64,000 nucleotides of DNA from an uncultured Planococcus sp. (GCA_947493585.1 CANLRI010000001.1:1674001-1738000); one strand, 5' to 3'. Numbered from the stretch's first letter, positions 1-10,478 are shown. A program made the numbers and translations. The notes: generated from the sequence alone by a model not told the origin.

Positions 1-1
1 C

Positions 2-1234
2 GTCAATGAAGTAAACGATCCCGTTTACCGCGACACGACCGCCTTGAACGCACCGCAGAAAGCCTTGATTGCCGGAGGTATTGCGGTCGCGGCGTTATTG
101 ACGGTGTATTTACTCGCCACGCAGCATATTGCACAAACCGTGCTGCTTGGCATCGGGCTGTTGCTCGGCTATACCTTATTCCATGCACGGTTCGGCTTTA
201 CTTCTGCGTTCCGCCGCTTCATGTCGGTCGGCAATGGCCAGGCGATGCGCTCGCATATGCTCATGCTGGCGGTGGCCGTGACCTTGTTCGCGCCGATTCT
301 GGCGTATGGCTATTCGTTCTTCGGCACCGGGGTGTCAGGTTACGTCTCTCCGGTCGGCGTGAGCTTGGTGGTCGGGTCGTTCATTTTCGGCATCGGCATG
401 CAACTCGGCGGCGGCTGCGCTTCCGGTACGCTGTATGCGATCGGCGGCGGGCGTTCGGTCATGTTCATCACGCTATTATTCTTTATTATCGGAACGACGA
501 TCGGCGCGTATCACTTGCCGTTTTGGACAGAAGATCTGCCGGCTTTTGAACCGGTGTCACTGGCCACTTCGACCGGTCTTGGTTACGGCGGCGCATGGCT
601 CGTCTCGATCGCTTTGTTCGGGCTCATCGCTTGGATTACCTTGATCATCGAGAAAAAGAAACGCGCACCGAAAATGGCGCCGCTTCCGACCACTACGGGA
701 TGGAAACGCATTTTCCGCGGGTCTTGGCCGTTGTTCGCCGCAGCGATCGCACTTGCGGTATTGAACGCATTGACCTTGATGACGCGTGGCACACCTTGGG
801 GCATCACGTCCGCATTCGCGTTATGGGGCTCGAAAATTGCTGAATTCTTCGGTGTGGACGTCGCAAGCTGGGGCTACTGGCAAGGGGCGAACGCAGCGAT
901 GCTCGAATCGTCCATTTTTGCCGACTCCACGACCGTGTTGAACTTCGGGGTCATCCTTGGTGCCTTTCTCGCTTCAGCAGCTGGCGGCTTGTTCAAGTTC
1001 ACTAAAATCACGATGGGGAATTTCTGGGCATCCGTTGTCGGCGGCTTGCTGATGGGCTACGGGGCGCGTCTTGCGTTCGGCTGCAACATCGGCGCATACT
1101 TCGGCGGCATCGCTTCATTTAGCCTCCATGGCTATATCTGGGGCATTCTCGCACTCGCCGGTACGTTCTTCGCCTTGTACTTGCGGCCCTTGTTCGGCCT
1201 GTCCGTCCCGAAATCCAACGATTCGGTGTGCTAG
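2..1234 (+). CDS. YeeE/YedE (TsuA-like) sulfur transport membrane protein, 5' partial
   Basis: Polytopic inner-membrane protein of the YeeE/YedE family, which takes up thiosulfate or related sulfur compounds in characterised members. The frame is open from base 2 with no convincing start or ribosome site. The first in-window start codon is a TTG at 44, preceded in frame by VNEVNDPVYRDTTA, so the gene most likely begins before the window. Many hydrophobic segments are visible. The two family cysteine motifs are present: GGGCASG about 125 residues after the TTG, and AFGCNIGAYFGG near residue 345. No TusA-like partner follows. The substrate is inferred from the family. Confidence 0.85.
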   Translation, partial: VNEVNDPVYRDTTALNAPQKALIAGGIAVAALLTVYLLATQHIAQTVLLGIGLLLGYTLFHARFGFTSAFRRFMSVGNGQAMRSHMLMLAVAVTLFAPILAYGYSFFGTGVSGYVSPVGVSLVVGSFIFGIGMQLGGGCASGTLYAIGGGRSVMFITLLFFIIGTTIGAYHLPFWTEDLPAFEPVSLATSTGLGYGGAWLVSIALFGLIAWITLIIEKKKRAPKMAPLPTTTGWKRIFRGSWPLFAAAIALAVLNALTLMTRGTPWGITSAFALWGSKIAEFFGVDVASWGYWQGANAAMLESSIFADSTTVLNFGVILGAFLASAAGGLFKFTKITMGNFWASVVGGLLMGYGARLAFGCNIGAYFGGIASFSLHGYIWGILALAGTFFALYLRPLFGLSVPKSNDSVC

Positions 1235-1258
1235 ACATTTACAACTTGCTTTTTATAT

Positions 1259-1288
1259 AGGTTTCCGTTCATCGGAAGCCTCTTTTTT
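1259..1288 (+). terminator. Rho-independent terminator
   Basis: GGTTTCCG and CGGAAGCC pair around a 5-nt loop and are followed by a T-rich run. It lies 25 bases after the YeeE/YedE stop. Confidence 0.8.
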
Positions 1289-1443
1289 ATGGGCATGAAG
1301 CGAAACGGGACGCAACATGACTTGCTTTTTTAGAAAATGGGCCAGTCTATTAAATGAAATTCGCCCGGATTATCAATTCTTGCGGTTCATGGAGCGGATT
1401 TCGGTATATCCCCCGAAAATTTTCCGTTCTTTTTCTTGTTTCT

Positions 1444-1452
1444 TGCTATAAT
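1444..1452 (+). promoter_or_regulatory. Extended -10 promoter for the AraC regulator
   Basis: TGCTATAAT is an extended -10 element 32 bases upstream of the AraC start. No good -35 is visible, as is usual for extended -10 promoters. Confidence 0.5.
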
Positions 1453-1484
1453 AAACATATTCTTTCCCTGAAAGTTGGCTGAAC

Positions 1485-2270
1485 ATGACCCGTGATTTTG
1501 AATTGCATGCTATTGAATCGAAGACCGTCGCGACCGGACAGTCCGTGCATATCCCGCTCCACCGCCACCAGCAACTGGCAGAATGGCTGAGGGTGGAGTC
1601 AGGTGTACTCGAAATCACCGCAAACGCTGAATGCTTGACACTTGAAACAGGAGCACTTGCGCTGATTCCTCCTGGCCAATGGCACGCACTGTCTTTTGCT
1701 TCAAGCAGTGAACAGCGCTATCAAAGACTGCTGGTTACGCATCCCCTTGAGTCAGCAAATGACACGATCTGTTTCACTTATCCTGCGCATCCTGCTTTTC
1801 TCGCATCCGTGATGGACGAACTGAACCGTGAATTGCAACAAGTGAGCCCTGCTTCGTCAAGACAAGTGCAGCTTTTGCTGAACTGGTTGTATGCTGCAGC
1901 CAAACCACCAAGCGCCCCGATTCAAACGGCGGCTTCTTCCAAAACGGCACGCATTTTGCACCAAATGGAAGAAACTTGCCACTTACCCTTTTCACTTGAA
2001 TCCATCGCTGCCGCTTCCGGCCTCAGCAAATTCCATTTCAGCCGCCATTTCAAGGAGTCGGTCGGCCAGACGCCGCTGCAATTTGTCATCAGCTGCCGCA
2101 TGGAGCGCGCCAGGCAGCTGCTCCTGGCTTCAGAGCAATCGGTTTCGGACATTGCCGGGCTCTGCGGCTATAAGAGCGCGATGCAGTTTCACGCTGCTTT
2201 TACACGCCATAGCGGCAGCACGCCGAAACGGTTTCGCGAGCAGCGGAAAAACCTCGAGGCCAAGCGATGA
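1485..2270 (+). CDS. AraC family regulator with N-terminal cupin domain
   Basis: 261-residue transcription factor. The N-terminal ~90 residues form a cupin-like sensor with a histidine motif (HIPLHRHQQ, about residues 23-31) and a second histidine at GQWHAL. The C-terminal ~100 residues carry two helix-turn-helix units; the second is recognisable by SVSDIAGLCGYKSAMQF followed by GSTPKRFR. It is alone between a terminator upstream and a VTT-like membrane gene 40 bases downstream, which it may control. The ligand is unknown. Confidence 0.85.
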   Translation: MTRDFELHAIESKTVATGQSVHIPLHRHQQLAEWLRVESGVLEITANAECLTLETGALALIPPGQWHALSFASSSEQRYQRLLVTHPLESANDTICFTYPAHPAFLASVMDELNRELQQVSPASSRQVQLLLNWLYAAAKPPSAPIQTAASSKTARILHQMEETCHLPFSLESIAAASGLSKFHFSRHFKESVGQTPLQFVISCRMERARQLLLASEQSVSDIAGLCGYKSAMQFHAAFTRHSGSTPKRFREQRKNLEAKR

Positions 2271-2310
2271 GCACCTCTTTCTTGTCCGTAAATAATGAGG
2301 TGACGCGCTA

Positions 2311-2859
2311 ATGGAAGGACTGCTGCGCTTTTTGGAATTCGTCTTATTGTTAATCGCCAATATCGCCATCGGCACGCTTGGGTTCATCCCGAGCATTCTC
2401 ATCACCCCAATCAACCTCGACCGCTTCGGTTTGATCGGCGGCAGTGCATTGTCCATCAGCGGGGAGATGATCGGCGCGCTGTTCGGGTTTTGGCTGTACC
2501 GCTACGGGGCGAAACATATCCCGGATGCGTGGCAACAGCGTTCCTGGCTCCGGTTTTTCCGCAATCAATCCCCTGTAAGCATTTGGTGGGCAGTGTTGGC
2601 GCTGCGCATCTTGCCATTTGTCCCATCCGGTGCCGTCACGGCAGGCGCTGCCTTGACACGGATTTCGGCGCACGCTTTTTTCGCGGCGAGTTCGCTCGGG
2701 AAATTGCCGGCAGTGGCCATTGAAATTGCGGTCGCGTTCGGGCTGGTATTGTGGCTGCCGCGCTCCCTGTTGTATAGCACACTCGGCCTCTGCTTGGTGA
2801 TTTTGCTATTGATTGCGTTGATCCGTAAACGCAGCCCGAAAAAGAATATGCCCCATTAA
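2311..2859 (+). CDS. VTT/DedA-like integral membrane protein
   Basis: 182-residue, strongly hydrophobic protein with about five membrane segments. The GEMIGALFGFWLYRYGAK stretch and the proline/glycine-rich segment LRILPFVPSGAVTAGAALT resemble the VTT (DedA/TVP38, formerly SNARE-associated) domain, implicated in lipid scrambling. GAGGTG sits 8 bases before the ATG. It probably shares a transcript with the AraC gene and ends at a strong hairpin. Assignment to the VTT group is by character; the protein is shorter than typical DedA members. Confidence 0.6.
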   Translation: MEGLLRFLEFVLLLIANIAIGTLGFIPSILITPINLDRFGLIGGSALSISGEMIGALFGFWLYRYGAKHIPDAWQQRSWLRFFRNQSPVSIWWAVLALRILPFVPSGAVTAGAALTRISAHAFFAASSLGKLPAVAIEIAVAFGLVLWLPRSLLYSTLGLCLVILLLIALIRKRSPKKNMPH

Positions 2860-2901
2860 AAAAAGCGAGAGCTCCCGGTTGAGGAGTTCTCGCTTTTTTA
2901 G
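2856..2901. terminator. Bidirectional terminator
   Basis: AAAAAGCGAGAGCTCC pairs imperfectly with GGAGTTCTCGCTTTTTT. It sits between convergent genes and has A and T runs suited to both strands. Confidence 0.9.
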
Positions 2902-2906
2902 ATGCC

Positions 2907-4502
2907 TTAATTGACTTTCTTGCCGCCGCCCCAATACATTTCACGCAATTGGAACTTCTGCAGCTTGCCGGTTGCCGTCTTCGGCAAGGCTTCCACGAAG
3001 TCGACCGATTTCGGTACTTTGAAGCGCGACATGTGCTCCCGCGTGTAGTCGAGGATTTCCTGCTCGGTTACTTCTGCGCCTTTGTGCAAGACGATGATCG
3101 CTTTTGGCACTTCGCCCCATTTCTCGTCCGGTACGGCAATGACCGCCACTTCTGCGATCGCCGGATGCTTATAGAGCACGCCTTCGATTTCGGTGGACGA
3201 AATGTTTTCACCGCCGGAGATGATCATGTCTTTGATGCGGTCTTGGATTTCGATAAACCCGTCCGGATGCGTCACGGCGAGGTCACCGGTATAGAACCAG
3301 CCGTCGCGGATCGCTTCCGCGGTTTTTTCAGGATCTTTGTAATAGCCTGCCATGACGACATTGCCGCGGGTGATGATTTCCCCGAGCTCCTTGCCGTTCC
3401 AGGCGACTTCCCGGCCGTCTTCCTGGTTGACGACTTTCGTTTCGCCGTTAAAGGCCAGTTCAATGCCTTGGCGCGCCTTGATGCTCGCTTGTTGATCGGC
3501 ATCCAGCGTGTCGAACTCGTTTTTCCATTCGCAATACAAAATGAATGGCGAAGTCTCGGTCAGCCCGTAAACGTGCATCATGTTGAGGCCGAGCGTTTGT
3601 TGGGCCTTGGCGATGAGTGCCGCAGCAGGCGGCGCACCGGCTGTCCCCATGCGGATTTTGGTCTTCAATTCAATGTCTTTCGCTTTCGGTTCATTGACCA
3701 GCATATTGACGACCGTCGGCGCGCCGCACAGTGAGGTGATGCCATGGCTTTCAAATAAATCGAGGATGAGCGGCGGATCGACTTTGCGCAAGCACACATG
3801 CGTGGCCCCTGCTGCTGTGATCGCCCAGACACCGCCCCATCCGTTCGTGTGGAACATCGGCAAAGTATGCAAATAAACATCGTCAAATTTGATCTCCAAA
3901 TGATGCAGGAAGTTCGCGCCGTTCAAATAATTCGTCCGGTGCGTCTGCATGACGCCTTTTGGATTTGAGGTCGTGCCACTCGTGTAATTGAGCGACAGCA
4001 TCTGGTTCTCGTCGAGTTCGACGATTGGCAATTGTTCATCGTCTGTGACCGCTCCGATAAATTCCTCGTAGCCGACGCCCGCAAGACTTGTCTCATGCCC
4101 TTCAGCCGGCACGATAATGTATTTCTCAATCGACAAGTCGCCTTGAATGTCTTCAATGATCTTGGCGTATTCCGCATCGACGATCAGCATCTTCGCGTCG
4201 CTGTGTTTGATGATATAGCCCAAGTCTTTGGCAGACAAACGGTAATTGAGCGGCACGATGACCGCTCCGAGCGGCGGGATGCCATAGAACGCTTCGAGCA
4301 TATAATGGGTATTCGGCAGCATCACGGCAACATGGTCTTTCTCCTTGATGCCTGCATTATGTAGGGCAATCCCCAACTGGTCGGAGCGGCGGGCAAACTC
4401 CTTGTACGTGAAACGCTTGTCTCCGTCGATCACGGCTACTTTCTCCGGGTAATACTTTACCGCGCGTCGTTTCCAGTCCAGCGGTGTCAATGGTACGATC
4501 AT
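2907..4502 (-). CDS. Long-chain fatty-acid-CoA ligase (AMP-binding family)
   Basis: 531-residue acyl-CoA synthetase of the ANL superfamily that activates fatty or related carboxylic acids as CoA thioesters via an acyl-AMP. The P-loop-like A3 motif is LNYTSGTTSNPKGVMQTHR (about residues 172-190). The A5/A7/A8 region appears as YGLTETSP, GWFYTGDLAV and DRIKDMIISGGENIS, with the catalytic lysine in PKTATGKLQK near the C terminus. I chose the ATG at 4502 because GAGAGGGG lies 8 bases upstream; an in-frame start 33 bases earlier has no ribosome site. It is monocistronic. The exact chain length used cannot be read. Confidence 0.9.
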   Translation of the reverse strand: MIVPLTPLDWKRRAVKYYPEKVAVIDGDKRFTYKEFARRSDQLGIALHNAGIKEKDHVAVMLPNTHYMLEAFYGIPPLGAVIVPLNYRLSAKDLGYIIKHSDAKMLIVDAEYAKIIEDIQGDLSIEKYIIVPAEGHETSLAGVGYEEFIGAVTDDEQLPIVELDENQMLSLNYTSGTTSNPKGVMQTHRTNYLNGANFLHHLEIKFDDVYLHTLPMFHTNGWGGVWAITAAGATHVCLRKVDPPLILDLFESHGITSLCGAPTVVNMLVNEPKAKDIELKTKIRMGTAGAPPAAALIAKAQQTLGLNMMHVYGLTETSPFILYCEWKNEFDTLDADQQASIKARQGIELAFNGETKVVNQEDGREVAWNGKELGEIITRGNVVMAGYYKDPEKTAEAIRDGWFYTGDLAVTHPDGFIEIQDRIKDMIISGGENISSTEIEGVLYKHPAIAEVAVIAVPDEKWGEVPKAIIVLHKGAEVTEQEILDYTREHMSRFKVPKSVDFVEALPKTATGKLQKFQLREMYWGGGKKVN

Positions 4503-4548
4503 TTCGAAAACCCCTCTCGTGTCTCTTGTGTCCAACTGTTATATATCA

Positions 4549-4577
4549 AGTATAGAAAGCCGGACAGGGGCTGTCAA
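4549..4577 (-). promoter_or_regulatory. Sigma-A promoter of the acyl-CoA ligase
   Basis: TTGACA, 17 bases, TATACT on the minus strand, a near-consensus promoter 47 bases upstream of the chosen start. Confidence 0.85.
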
Positions 4578-4701
4578 CGGAAGTTTCGGAATTGGCGGAA
4601 AAATTAAACAATACACATTTTGTGTTATAGCACAATTTCTTTCACGACGAGCTAATCCATTTCCCATCAGCTACTAACCAATTCGAGAGGAGCGGCGGCA
4701 T

Positions 4702-5265
4702 TCAAAATGGCATGTCTTGTTTCTGCGCACCGTAGTCTTGTTTCAGCAGCGCCAAATAATCGATGTCTTCATAGGCACCGTTCATGAAAAACTCCTGTTT
4801 GAAACGGCCCTCAAAGGCCATGCCCGCCTTCTCAAGCACTCGCCTCGAGGCAGGGTTGCGCACGAGGCAGCGGCCGAATACGCGGTTCAGGCCGTGTTCG
4901 GTGAAGGCCTGGTCCAGCATTTTTCGGCATGCTTCTGTCGCATAGCCCTGTCCCCACTCGGCGGAATCAATAAAATAACCGATTTCGCCCGAGTGATGGG
5001 CTTTTGACACGGCGACCAATCCGCAATTGCCGATATAGCGTGCGGGCTGGTCTTTCGTAAAGACCGCGTATTCAAAGGATTGGCCGATGTCAAAGCTTTT
5101 TTGGACATAGTCGAGCCAGCCATCGAGCTGCTTTCTTGGATACGGATGCGGGATCATCAGCATCGTATCGGCAATTTCGCGTTTTTTAATTACGGCGTAA
5201 ACGCTATCTGCCATATTCGCTTGATAAGGCTTCAACCACAGCCGTTCGGTTTCCAGTATCGTCAT
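4702..5265 (-). CDS. GNAT family N-acetyltransferase (RimJ/RimL-like)
   Basis: 187-residue GNAT acetyltransferase. It opens with the typical TERLWLKPY strand, has the acetyl-CoA loop region EWGQGYATEACRKML (about residues 105-119), and ends with NPASRRVLEKAGMAFEG, the usual RimJ/RimL-type signature for acetylating N-terminal residues or small molecules. The ATG at 5265 has AAAGGAGG 6-7 bases upstream; a start 27 bases further up is less well served. Substrate unknown. Confidence 0.85.
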   Translation of the reverse strand: MTILETERLWLKPYQANMADSVYAVIKKREIADTMLMIPHPYPRKQLDGWLDYVQKSFDIGQSFEYAVFTKDQPARYIGNCGLVAVSKAHHSGEIGYFIDSAEWGQGYATEACRKMLDQAFTEHGLNRVFGRCLVRNPASRRVLEKAGMAFEGRFKQEFFMNGAYEDIDYLALLKQDYGAQKQDMPF

Positions 5266-5381
5266 ATACACGCCTCCTTTTTGGTGATTCATCTGGGCTT
5301 TGGTGCGGTCAAAAAGAATGAATTCAATACATTATTCAGTAATTATTTCAGCATTTTTCAATGAATGGATAAACCTACAAC

Positions 5382-5419
5382 AAAAAAGGCGTTGAATGAA
5401 TTATTCATTCAACGCCTTT
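5382..5419 (-). terminator. Terminator of parEC
   Basis: AAAGGCGTTGAATGA pairs with TCATTCAACGCCTTT just after the parC stop; the adjoining A run reads as a T run on the minus strand. Confidence 0.9.
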
Positions 5420-5424
5420 CAAAA

Positions 5425-7851
5425 TTATTCAGCAGCGGGCACTAAGTAAGCTGCCGTGACGGCGCCGTCTGTTGCTTCGTCTACGATAAACGACCCGTTG
5501 GAATAGCGGTCGACCGCTTTCAGGCGGCCAGGCGCAATCGAGATGCGCAAGCCTTTGGCGGTTTCGAGCAGAATCTCTTCTTTGCCGGTCGTGCCGATGA
5601 CTGCAACCACGCGGTGAGGATTGGATTTCAATTCCCGCAGCATGATGACGCCGCGTTTGGCGCGGCTGCCGCTTTCAAATTCACTAAGTTTCATCTTTTT
5701 GGCGGCTCCGCGCTGCGTCGCGAGCACGAGATCTGGCTGCTGTTCCGCGTCGATCATGACCGCAGACACCGCTTCGTCGCCTTCTTTCAAGTTGAGCCCT
5801 TTGACGCCGGCAGTCCGAAGCCCTGTTACAGGCACTTCTTCAAGCGGGAAGCGGACGCCGTACGCCATTTTCGTCGCCAGGAACAATTCGGTTTCGTTCG
5901 TCGCGAGCCCTGCGAATATCATGTCGTCGCCTTTTTTCAGGTTCATCGTCTTGATGGCGCGTGAATAGCGCTGCACGTGGTAGTCTTTTAGCGCCGAACG
6001 CTTCACTTGGCCGAATTTGGAGACAGTCAAAATGGTCGCATCCTGTTCAAAATCTTCGAACGGGAACACCGCGAGCACCGATTCGTTGGAATCGAGCGTG
6101 ACAATGCTCGACAAATGCTGGCCGAGGTCCTTCCATTTAATGTCCGGCAGTTCATTGACGGGCTGGAACACGAAATTCCCGCCGGTCGTGAAGATCAAGA
6201 CGGTATGCTGCGTATTGAGATTGCCTTCGAACAACAGGTGGTCGCTGTCTTTCATGGCAAAATCCTTGCCGTTCGAAGCCGCATGGGAGCGGGTGCTCGT
6301 CCGTTTGACATAGCCTTCTTTCGTCACGGTAACAATCACTTCTTCACTTGGAATCATGATTTCACGCGTAATGGTCAATTCTTCGATCTTTTCTTCGATT
6401 TCAGAGCGCCGCGGTTCCGCGAATTTCTTGCGGATCGCCTGCAATTCCTTTTTGATGACGTTTTTCAATTTCGTCGCACTCGTCAAGATGCCAGTCAGCT
6501 CGGCAATTAATTTGCGCAAGCTTTCCTCTTCTTTTTCGAGCTCGGTGATATCGGTATTCGTCAGTCGGTAAAGCTGCAAGGAGACAATCGCTTCTGCCTG
6601 CGCTTCCGAAAACTCGAATTTCGCGATCAAATTGTTTTTCGCGTCGCGTTTGTCTTTGGAGGCACGAATCGTTTTGATCACTTTATCGAGGATCGACAAT
6701 GCTTTGATCAAGCCTTCAACGATGTGCATGCGGTCGCTCGCTTTTTGCAAGTCGAATTCCGAGCGTTTCGTCACGACTTCTTTTTGGTGTTCGATATAGG
6801 CATCGAGCATCGTCGGCAAGGTCATCATCGTCGGGCGGCGGTGATGGATTGCCACCATATTGAAGTTGTAGCTGATCTGCAGGTCGGTGTTTTTGTACAA
6901 ATAGTTCAAGATGCCGGCTGCCTGCACTTCTTTTTTCAATTCGATGACGATGCGAAGGCCCGTGCGGTCGGATTCATCGCGCACTTCGGAAATGCCGTCG
7001 AGTTTGCGGTCGAAGCGGTGGTCATCGATTTTCTTGATGAGGCTCGCTTTGTTCACTTCAAACGGGATTTCCGTAATGACGATCTGTTCTTTGCCGCCCT
7101 TGAGCGGTTCAATGGCCGCTTTCGAACGGACGACGATTTTGCCACGTCCCGTTTCATAGGCTTTTTTGATGCCTTCGACGCCTTGGATGATGCCGCCGGT
7201 CGGGAAATCCGGGCCTTTGATGACGGTCATCAATTCATCGATTGTCGCATCCGGCTTGTCGATGCGCATGAGGACAGCATCGAGTGCTTCGTGCAGCGCA
7301 TGCGGCGGGATGTCGGTTGCATACCCAGCAGAGATCCCAGTCGAGCCGTTGACGAGCAAGTTCGGGAAACGCGCCGGGAGGACGGTCGGTTCGACGTCCA
7401 CATCATCGAAGTTCGGGATGAATTCGACGGTGCGTTTTTCGATGTCTCTTAACAATTCGCCGGAAATCGCGGAAAGCCGGGCTTCCGTGTAACGCATCGC
7501 GGCCGGGGAATCCCCGTCCATCGAGCCGTTGTTGCCGTGCATTTCCACGAGCATGTGGCGGATTTTCCAGTCCTGGCTGAGCCGCACCATCGCTTCGTAA
7601 ACGGAGCTATCGCCGTGCGGATGATAGTTGCCGATGACGTTCCCGACCGTCTTGGCGGATTTCCGGAACGCTTTGTCGTTGGTATTACCTTCGTGGTGCA
7701 TGGCATAGAGGATGCGGCGCTGTACCGGTTTGAGCCCGTCGCGGGCATCCGGCAGCGCGCGGTCCTGAATGATGTATTTACTATAGCGGCCAAACCGATC
7801 GCCGATGACTTCTTCTAAGGGCAGATCTTGGAAACGTTCGGTTTGTGTCAT
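5425..7851 (-). CDS. parC: DNA topoisomerase IV subunit A
   Basis: 808-residue ParC (GrlA), the breakage-reunion subunit that decatenates chromosomes with ParE. The catalytic tyrosine is in [11 protein letters not shown] (about residue 120). The quinolone-determining region reads [17 protein letters not shown] with serine and glutamate at the usual resistance positions, the sequence of a susceptible enzyme. The length fits firmicute ParC, and the C-terminal beta-pinwheel repeats are visible. The ATG overlaps the parE stop by 4 bases, so the two are translationally coupled. Confidence 0.97.
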   Translation of the reverse strand: MTQTERFQDLPLEEVIGDRFGRYSKYIIQDRALPDARDGLKPVQRRILYAMHHEGNTNDKAFRKSAKTVGNVIGNYHPHGDSSVYEAMVRLSQDWKIRHMLVEMHGNNGSMDGDSPAAMRYTEARLSAISGELLRDIEKRTVEFIPNFDDVDVEPTVLPARFPNLLVNGSTGISAGYATDIPPHALHEALDAVLMRIDKPDATIDELMTVIKGPDFPTGGIIQGVEGIKKAYETGRGKIVVRSKAAIEPLKGGKEQIVITEIPFEVNKASLIKKIDDHRFDRKLDGISEVRDESDRTGLRIVIELKKEVQAAGILNYLYKNTDLQISYNFNMVAIHHRRPTMMTLPTMLDAYIEHQKEVVTKRSEFDLQKASDRMHIVEGLIKALSILDKVIKTIRASKDKRDAKNNLIAKFEFSEAQAEAIVSLQLYRLTNTDITELEKEEESLRKLIAELTGILTSATKLKNVIKKELQAIRKKFAEPRRSEIEEKIEELTITREIMIPSEEVIVTVTKEGYVKRTSTRSHAASNGKDFAMKDSDHLLFEGNLNTQHTVLIFTTGGNFVFQPVNELPDIKWKDLGQHLSSIVTLDSNESVLAVFPFEDFEQDATILTVSKFGQVKRSALKDYHVQRYSRAIKTMNLKKGDDMIFAGLATNETELFLATKMAYGVRFPLEEVPVTGLRTAGVKGLNLKEGDEAVSAVMIDAEQQPDLVLATQRGAAKKMKLSEFESGSRAKRGVIMLRELKSNPHRVVAVIGTTGKEEILLETAKGLRISIAPGRLKAVDRYSNGSFIVDEATDGAVTAAYLVPAAE

Positions 7852-9818
7852 ACGAGTTCCTCCTCAGCGTGAATCAAATCATTTTCTAGAATATTGCTGT
7901 CGTCTTCCAAACCGAAGTCGACATTGTTTTCGATCCATTTGCGGCGCGGTTCGACTTTATCGCCCATCAAAGTCGTGATGCGGCGTTCGGCGCGCGCGCC
8001 GTCTTCGATCGTCACACGGATCAAGGTGCGCGATTCCGGGTTCATCGTCGTCTCCCACAATTGGTCGGCGTTCATTTCCCCGAGACCTTTATAGCGCTGG
8101 AGCATATAGCCTTTGCCGATTTTTTTGATCGACTCGTCAAGATCCGCTTCGGTCCAGGCGTAATCGACGACTTCTTTTTTGCCGACGCCTTTGGACACTT
8201 TATAGAGCGGCGGCAGCGCGATAAATACTTTACCCGCTTCGATGAGCGGCTTCATGTAGCGGTAGAAGAACGTCAACAGCAGCACTTGGATATGCGCGCC
8301 GTCGGTATCGGCATCGGTCATGATGATGACTTTGTTGTAAGCGATGTCGTCTACGGAGAAGTCGGAAGACACGCCGCCGCCGATCGCGTGGATGATGGTG
8401 GCGATTTCTTCGTTTTTCATGATTTCTTCCAGTTTCGCTTTTTCGGTATTGACGACTTTTCCGCGCAGCGGCAAGATCGCCTGGAATGTCCGGTCGCGGC
8501 CTTGCTTGGCCGAACCGCCGGCCGAGTCGCCCTCGACTAGGTACAATTCGTTCTTTTTGGCGTTGCGCGACTGCGCCGGCGTCAATTTGCCGGACAATAA
8601 AGTATCGGACTTCTTGCGTTTTTTGCCATTTCGGGCATCTTCCCGCGCTTTTCGTGCGGCGAGACGCGCCTGAGACGCCCGTATTGCTTTGCGGACGAGT
8701 GATGCACTGTGTTCGGCGTTCTCCTCGAGGAAATACATCAATTGCTGGGAGATCACCGCATCAACGGCACCGCGGGCTTCGCTTGTGCCGAGTTTGCTCT
8801 TGGTCTGGCCTTCAAATTGCAGCAACGCTTCCGGGATGCGCACCGAGACGATGGCCGCTAAGCCTTCGCGGATGTCGGAGCCCTCTAAGTTCTTGTCTTT
8901 ATCTTTCAATAAATTGATTTTGCGTGCGTAATCGTTGAATACGCGGGTCATTGCCGCTTTTGCGCCGGTTTCGTGCGTCCCGCCGTCGCGTGTGCGGACG
9001 TTGTTGACGAACGACAGGATCGTTTCGGAATAGCCGTCGTTAAACTGGAACGCGAATTCGACTTCGAGGCTGTCGCTCTGCCCTTCCATATACGCCACTT
9101 TGTGGAGCACGTCTTTTTCTTCGTTCAAGTATTCGACGAAGGCTTTGATACCGGTTTCATAAAAGAAGCTCTCGCCGGTTTGGCTGCGCTCATCGATCAA
9201 CTCGATGTTCATGCCTTTCATGAGGAACGCGGATTCACGCAAGCGTTCGCTCAGCGTGTCGTAATTGTATTTGGATACGCTAAAGATGCTTTCGTCCGGC
9301 AGAAAGTGGATCAAGGTGCCCGATTCTTTCGTTTTGCCGATCTCTTCCAAAGTCGTGACGGGTTTGCCGCCGTTTTCAAAACGCTGGCGGTATTTGCGCC
9401 CGTCGCGGTGGATCGTCACTTCCAAAAAACTCGACAAGGCATTGACGACAGATGCGCCGACGCCGTGAAGCCCGCCGCTCGTCTTGTAGCCGCCCTGGCC
9501 GAATTTCCCGCCGGCATGGAGCACCGTCAAAATGACTTCCGGTGTCGGTTTGCCGCTTCTGTGCATTCCGGTGGGCATGCCGCGGCCATAATCGCGCACG
9601 CTGATGCTATTGTCTTCGTGAATGGTCACCGTGATGCGGTCGCCAAATCCGGCAAGCGCTTCATCGACGGAATTGTCGACGATTTCGTAGACCAAGTGGT
9701 GAAGCCCGCGGGCATCGGTCGAACCGATGTACATCCCTGGGCGTTTGCGTACAGCATCCAGCCCTTCTAGAACTTGGATCGCTTCTTCGTTGTATGCATT
9801 GCTGTTCGTTTTAGCCAT
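7848..9818 (-). CDS. parE: DNA topoisomerase IV subunit B
   Basis: 656-residue ATPase subunit of topoisomerase IV. The GHKL ATP site is seen in [14 protein letters not shown] and GRGMPTGMH, the TOPRIM domain in [16 protein letters not shown] and the metal-binding DADTDGAH, and the conserved [13 protein letters not shown]. It is the first gene of parE-parC, with GGAGGG upstream of the ATG. A LexA-type box lies between the promoter and the ribosome site (9833-9846), suggesting SOS control. Confidence 0.97.
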   Translation of the reverse strand: MAKTNSNAYNEEAIQVLEGLDAVRKRPGMYIGSTDARGLHHLVYEIVDNSVDEALAGFGDRITVTIHEDNSISVRDYGRGMPTGMHRSGKPTPEVILTVLHAGGKFGQGGYKTSGGLHGVGASVVNALSSFLEVTIHRDGRKYRQRFENGGKPVTTLEEIGKTKESGTLIHFLPDESIFSVSKYNYDTLSERLRESAFLMKGMNIELIDERSQTGESFFYETGIKAFVEYLNEEKDVLHKVAYMEGQSDSLEVEFAFQFNDGYSETILSFVNNVRTRDGGTHETGAKAAMTRVFNDYARKINLLKDKDKNLEGSDIREGLAAIVSVRIPEALLQFEGQTKSKLGTSEARGAVDAVISQQLMYFLEENAEHSASLVRKAIRASQARLAARKAREDARNGKKRKKSDTLLSGKLTPAQSRNAKKNELYLVEGDSAGGSAKQGRDRTFQAILPLRGKVVNTEKAKLEEIMKNEEIATIIHAIGGGVSSDFSVDDIAYNKVIIMTDADTDGAHIQVLLLTFFYRYMKPLIEAGKVFIALPPLYKVSKGVGKKEVVDYAWTEADLDESIKKIGKGYMLQRYKGLGEMNADQLWETTMNPESRTLIRVTIEDGARAERRITTLMGDKVEPRRKWIENNVDFGLEDDSNILENDLIHAEEELV

Positions 9819-9832
9819 CTATTTCCCTCCAA

Positions 9833-9846
9833 CAAACATTTGTTCG
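9833..9846 (-). promoter_or_regulatory. Candidate LexA (SOS) box in the parE leader
   Basis: On the minus strand CGAACAAATGTTTG fits the firmicute LexA/DinR consensus CGAAC-N4-GTTYG. It lies between the -10 element and the parE ribosome site. I recall parEC being listed in the B. subtilis LexA regulon, which supports the call. Confidence 0.75.
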
Positions 9847-9863
9847 TATACTCTCTTCTTTTA

Positions 9864-9893
9864 ATCGTATGCCATTCCAGGCATTCCTGTCAA
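9864..9893 (-). promoter_or_regulatory. parE promoter
   Basis: TTGACA, 18 bases, TACGAT on the minus strand, upstream of the LexA-type box. Confidence 0.75.
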
Positions 9894-9902
9894 TGTTCAT
9901 AG

Positions 9903-9922
9903 AAAAAGAGCGCTAGGCGCCC
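9903..9922 (-). terminator. Short terminator
   Basis: GGGCGC and GCGCTC form a 6-bp stem (one G-U) with a 3-nt loop, followed by five T on the minus strand, 13 bases past the CoA-binding gene stop. Confidence 0.6.
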
Positions 9923-9935
9923 TTCGTGAAAACTG

Positions 9936-10343
9936 CTATTTCAGGATGGCATGTTCGACTTTGATGCAACGGTCCATGATGACCGTATGCCCGGCGGCGT
10001 GGAGGCGGTTGAAGACCTCTTCATCAACGACGTTCAGCTGCGTCCAAAACACCGGGGCTTCGATCTTAAGAAAATCTTCGGCAATGGCCGGCAAAAATTC
10101 GCTGCGGCGGAATACATTGACGATGTCGACCGGTTCCGGAATGTCCGTAAGCGCCGCGTAGCTTTTCTCCCCCAGCACTTCATCCGCCATCGGATTGACC
10201 GGGATGATGCGGTAGCCGGCGTCTTGCATCGCTTTGGATACCATATACGAGGTTCTCATCGGGTTCGGGCTCAAGCCTACCACCGCAATGGTTTTAGCCG
10301 TGTCGAGCACTTCTTTGATTTCTGTGCGGTCTGGGTTTTTCAA
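9936..10343 (-). CDS. CoA-binding (Rossmann) domain protein, YneT-type
   Basis: 135-residue single-domain CoA-binding protein like B. subtilis YneT. The Rossmann start TIAVVGLSPNPMRTSYMV and the conserved FWTQLNVVDEEV are visible. I chose the TTG at 10343, with AGGTG 6 bases upstream, because it gives the family's usual ~135 residues; a GTG at 10352 and longer in-frame extensions are also open. It precedes parE in B. subtilis too. No catalytic role is known. Confidence 0.8.
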   Translation of the reverse strand: MKNPDRTEIKEVLDTAKTIAVVGLSPNPMRTSYMVSKAMQDAGYRIIPVNPMADEVLGEKSYAALTDIPEPVDIVNVFRRSEFLPAIAEDFLKIEAPVFWTQLNVVDEEVFNRLHAAGHTVIMDRCIKVEHAILK

Positions 10344-10478
10344 CAAAATCACCTGTCCTTTTAGTCTATCATACATGAAAGTGGGCCGTTTGTTGAATAA
10401 TCCGCCATCTATTGTTTCTGTGTCTTCGGTCATGGTAAACTGTAGAAAAGAAAACAGTGTACGTCAAAGGAGTCAATC

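Noticed and set aside
6724..7452. Long open frame opposite parC
   Set aside because: It is antisense to a strongly conserved gene, has no ribosome site or family features, and arises from the codon pattern of parC. The same applies to the frames opposite parE, acnA and the acyl-CoA ligase.
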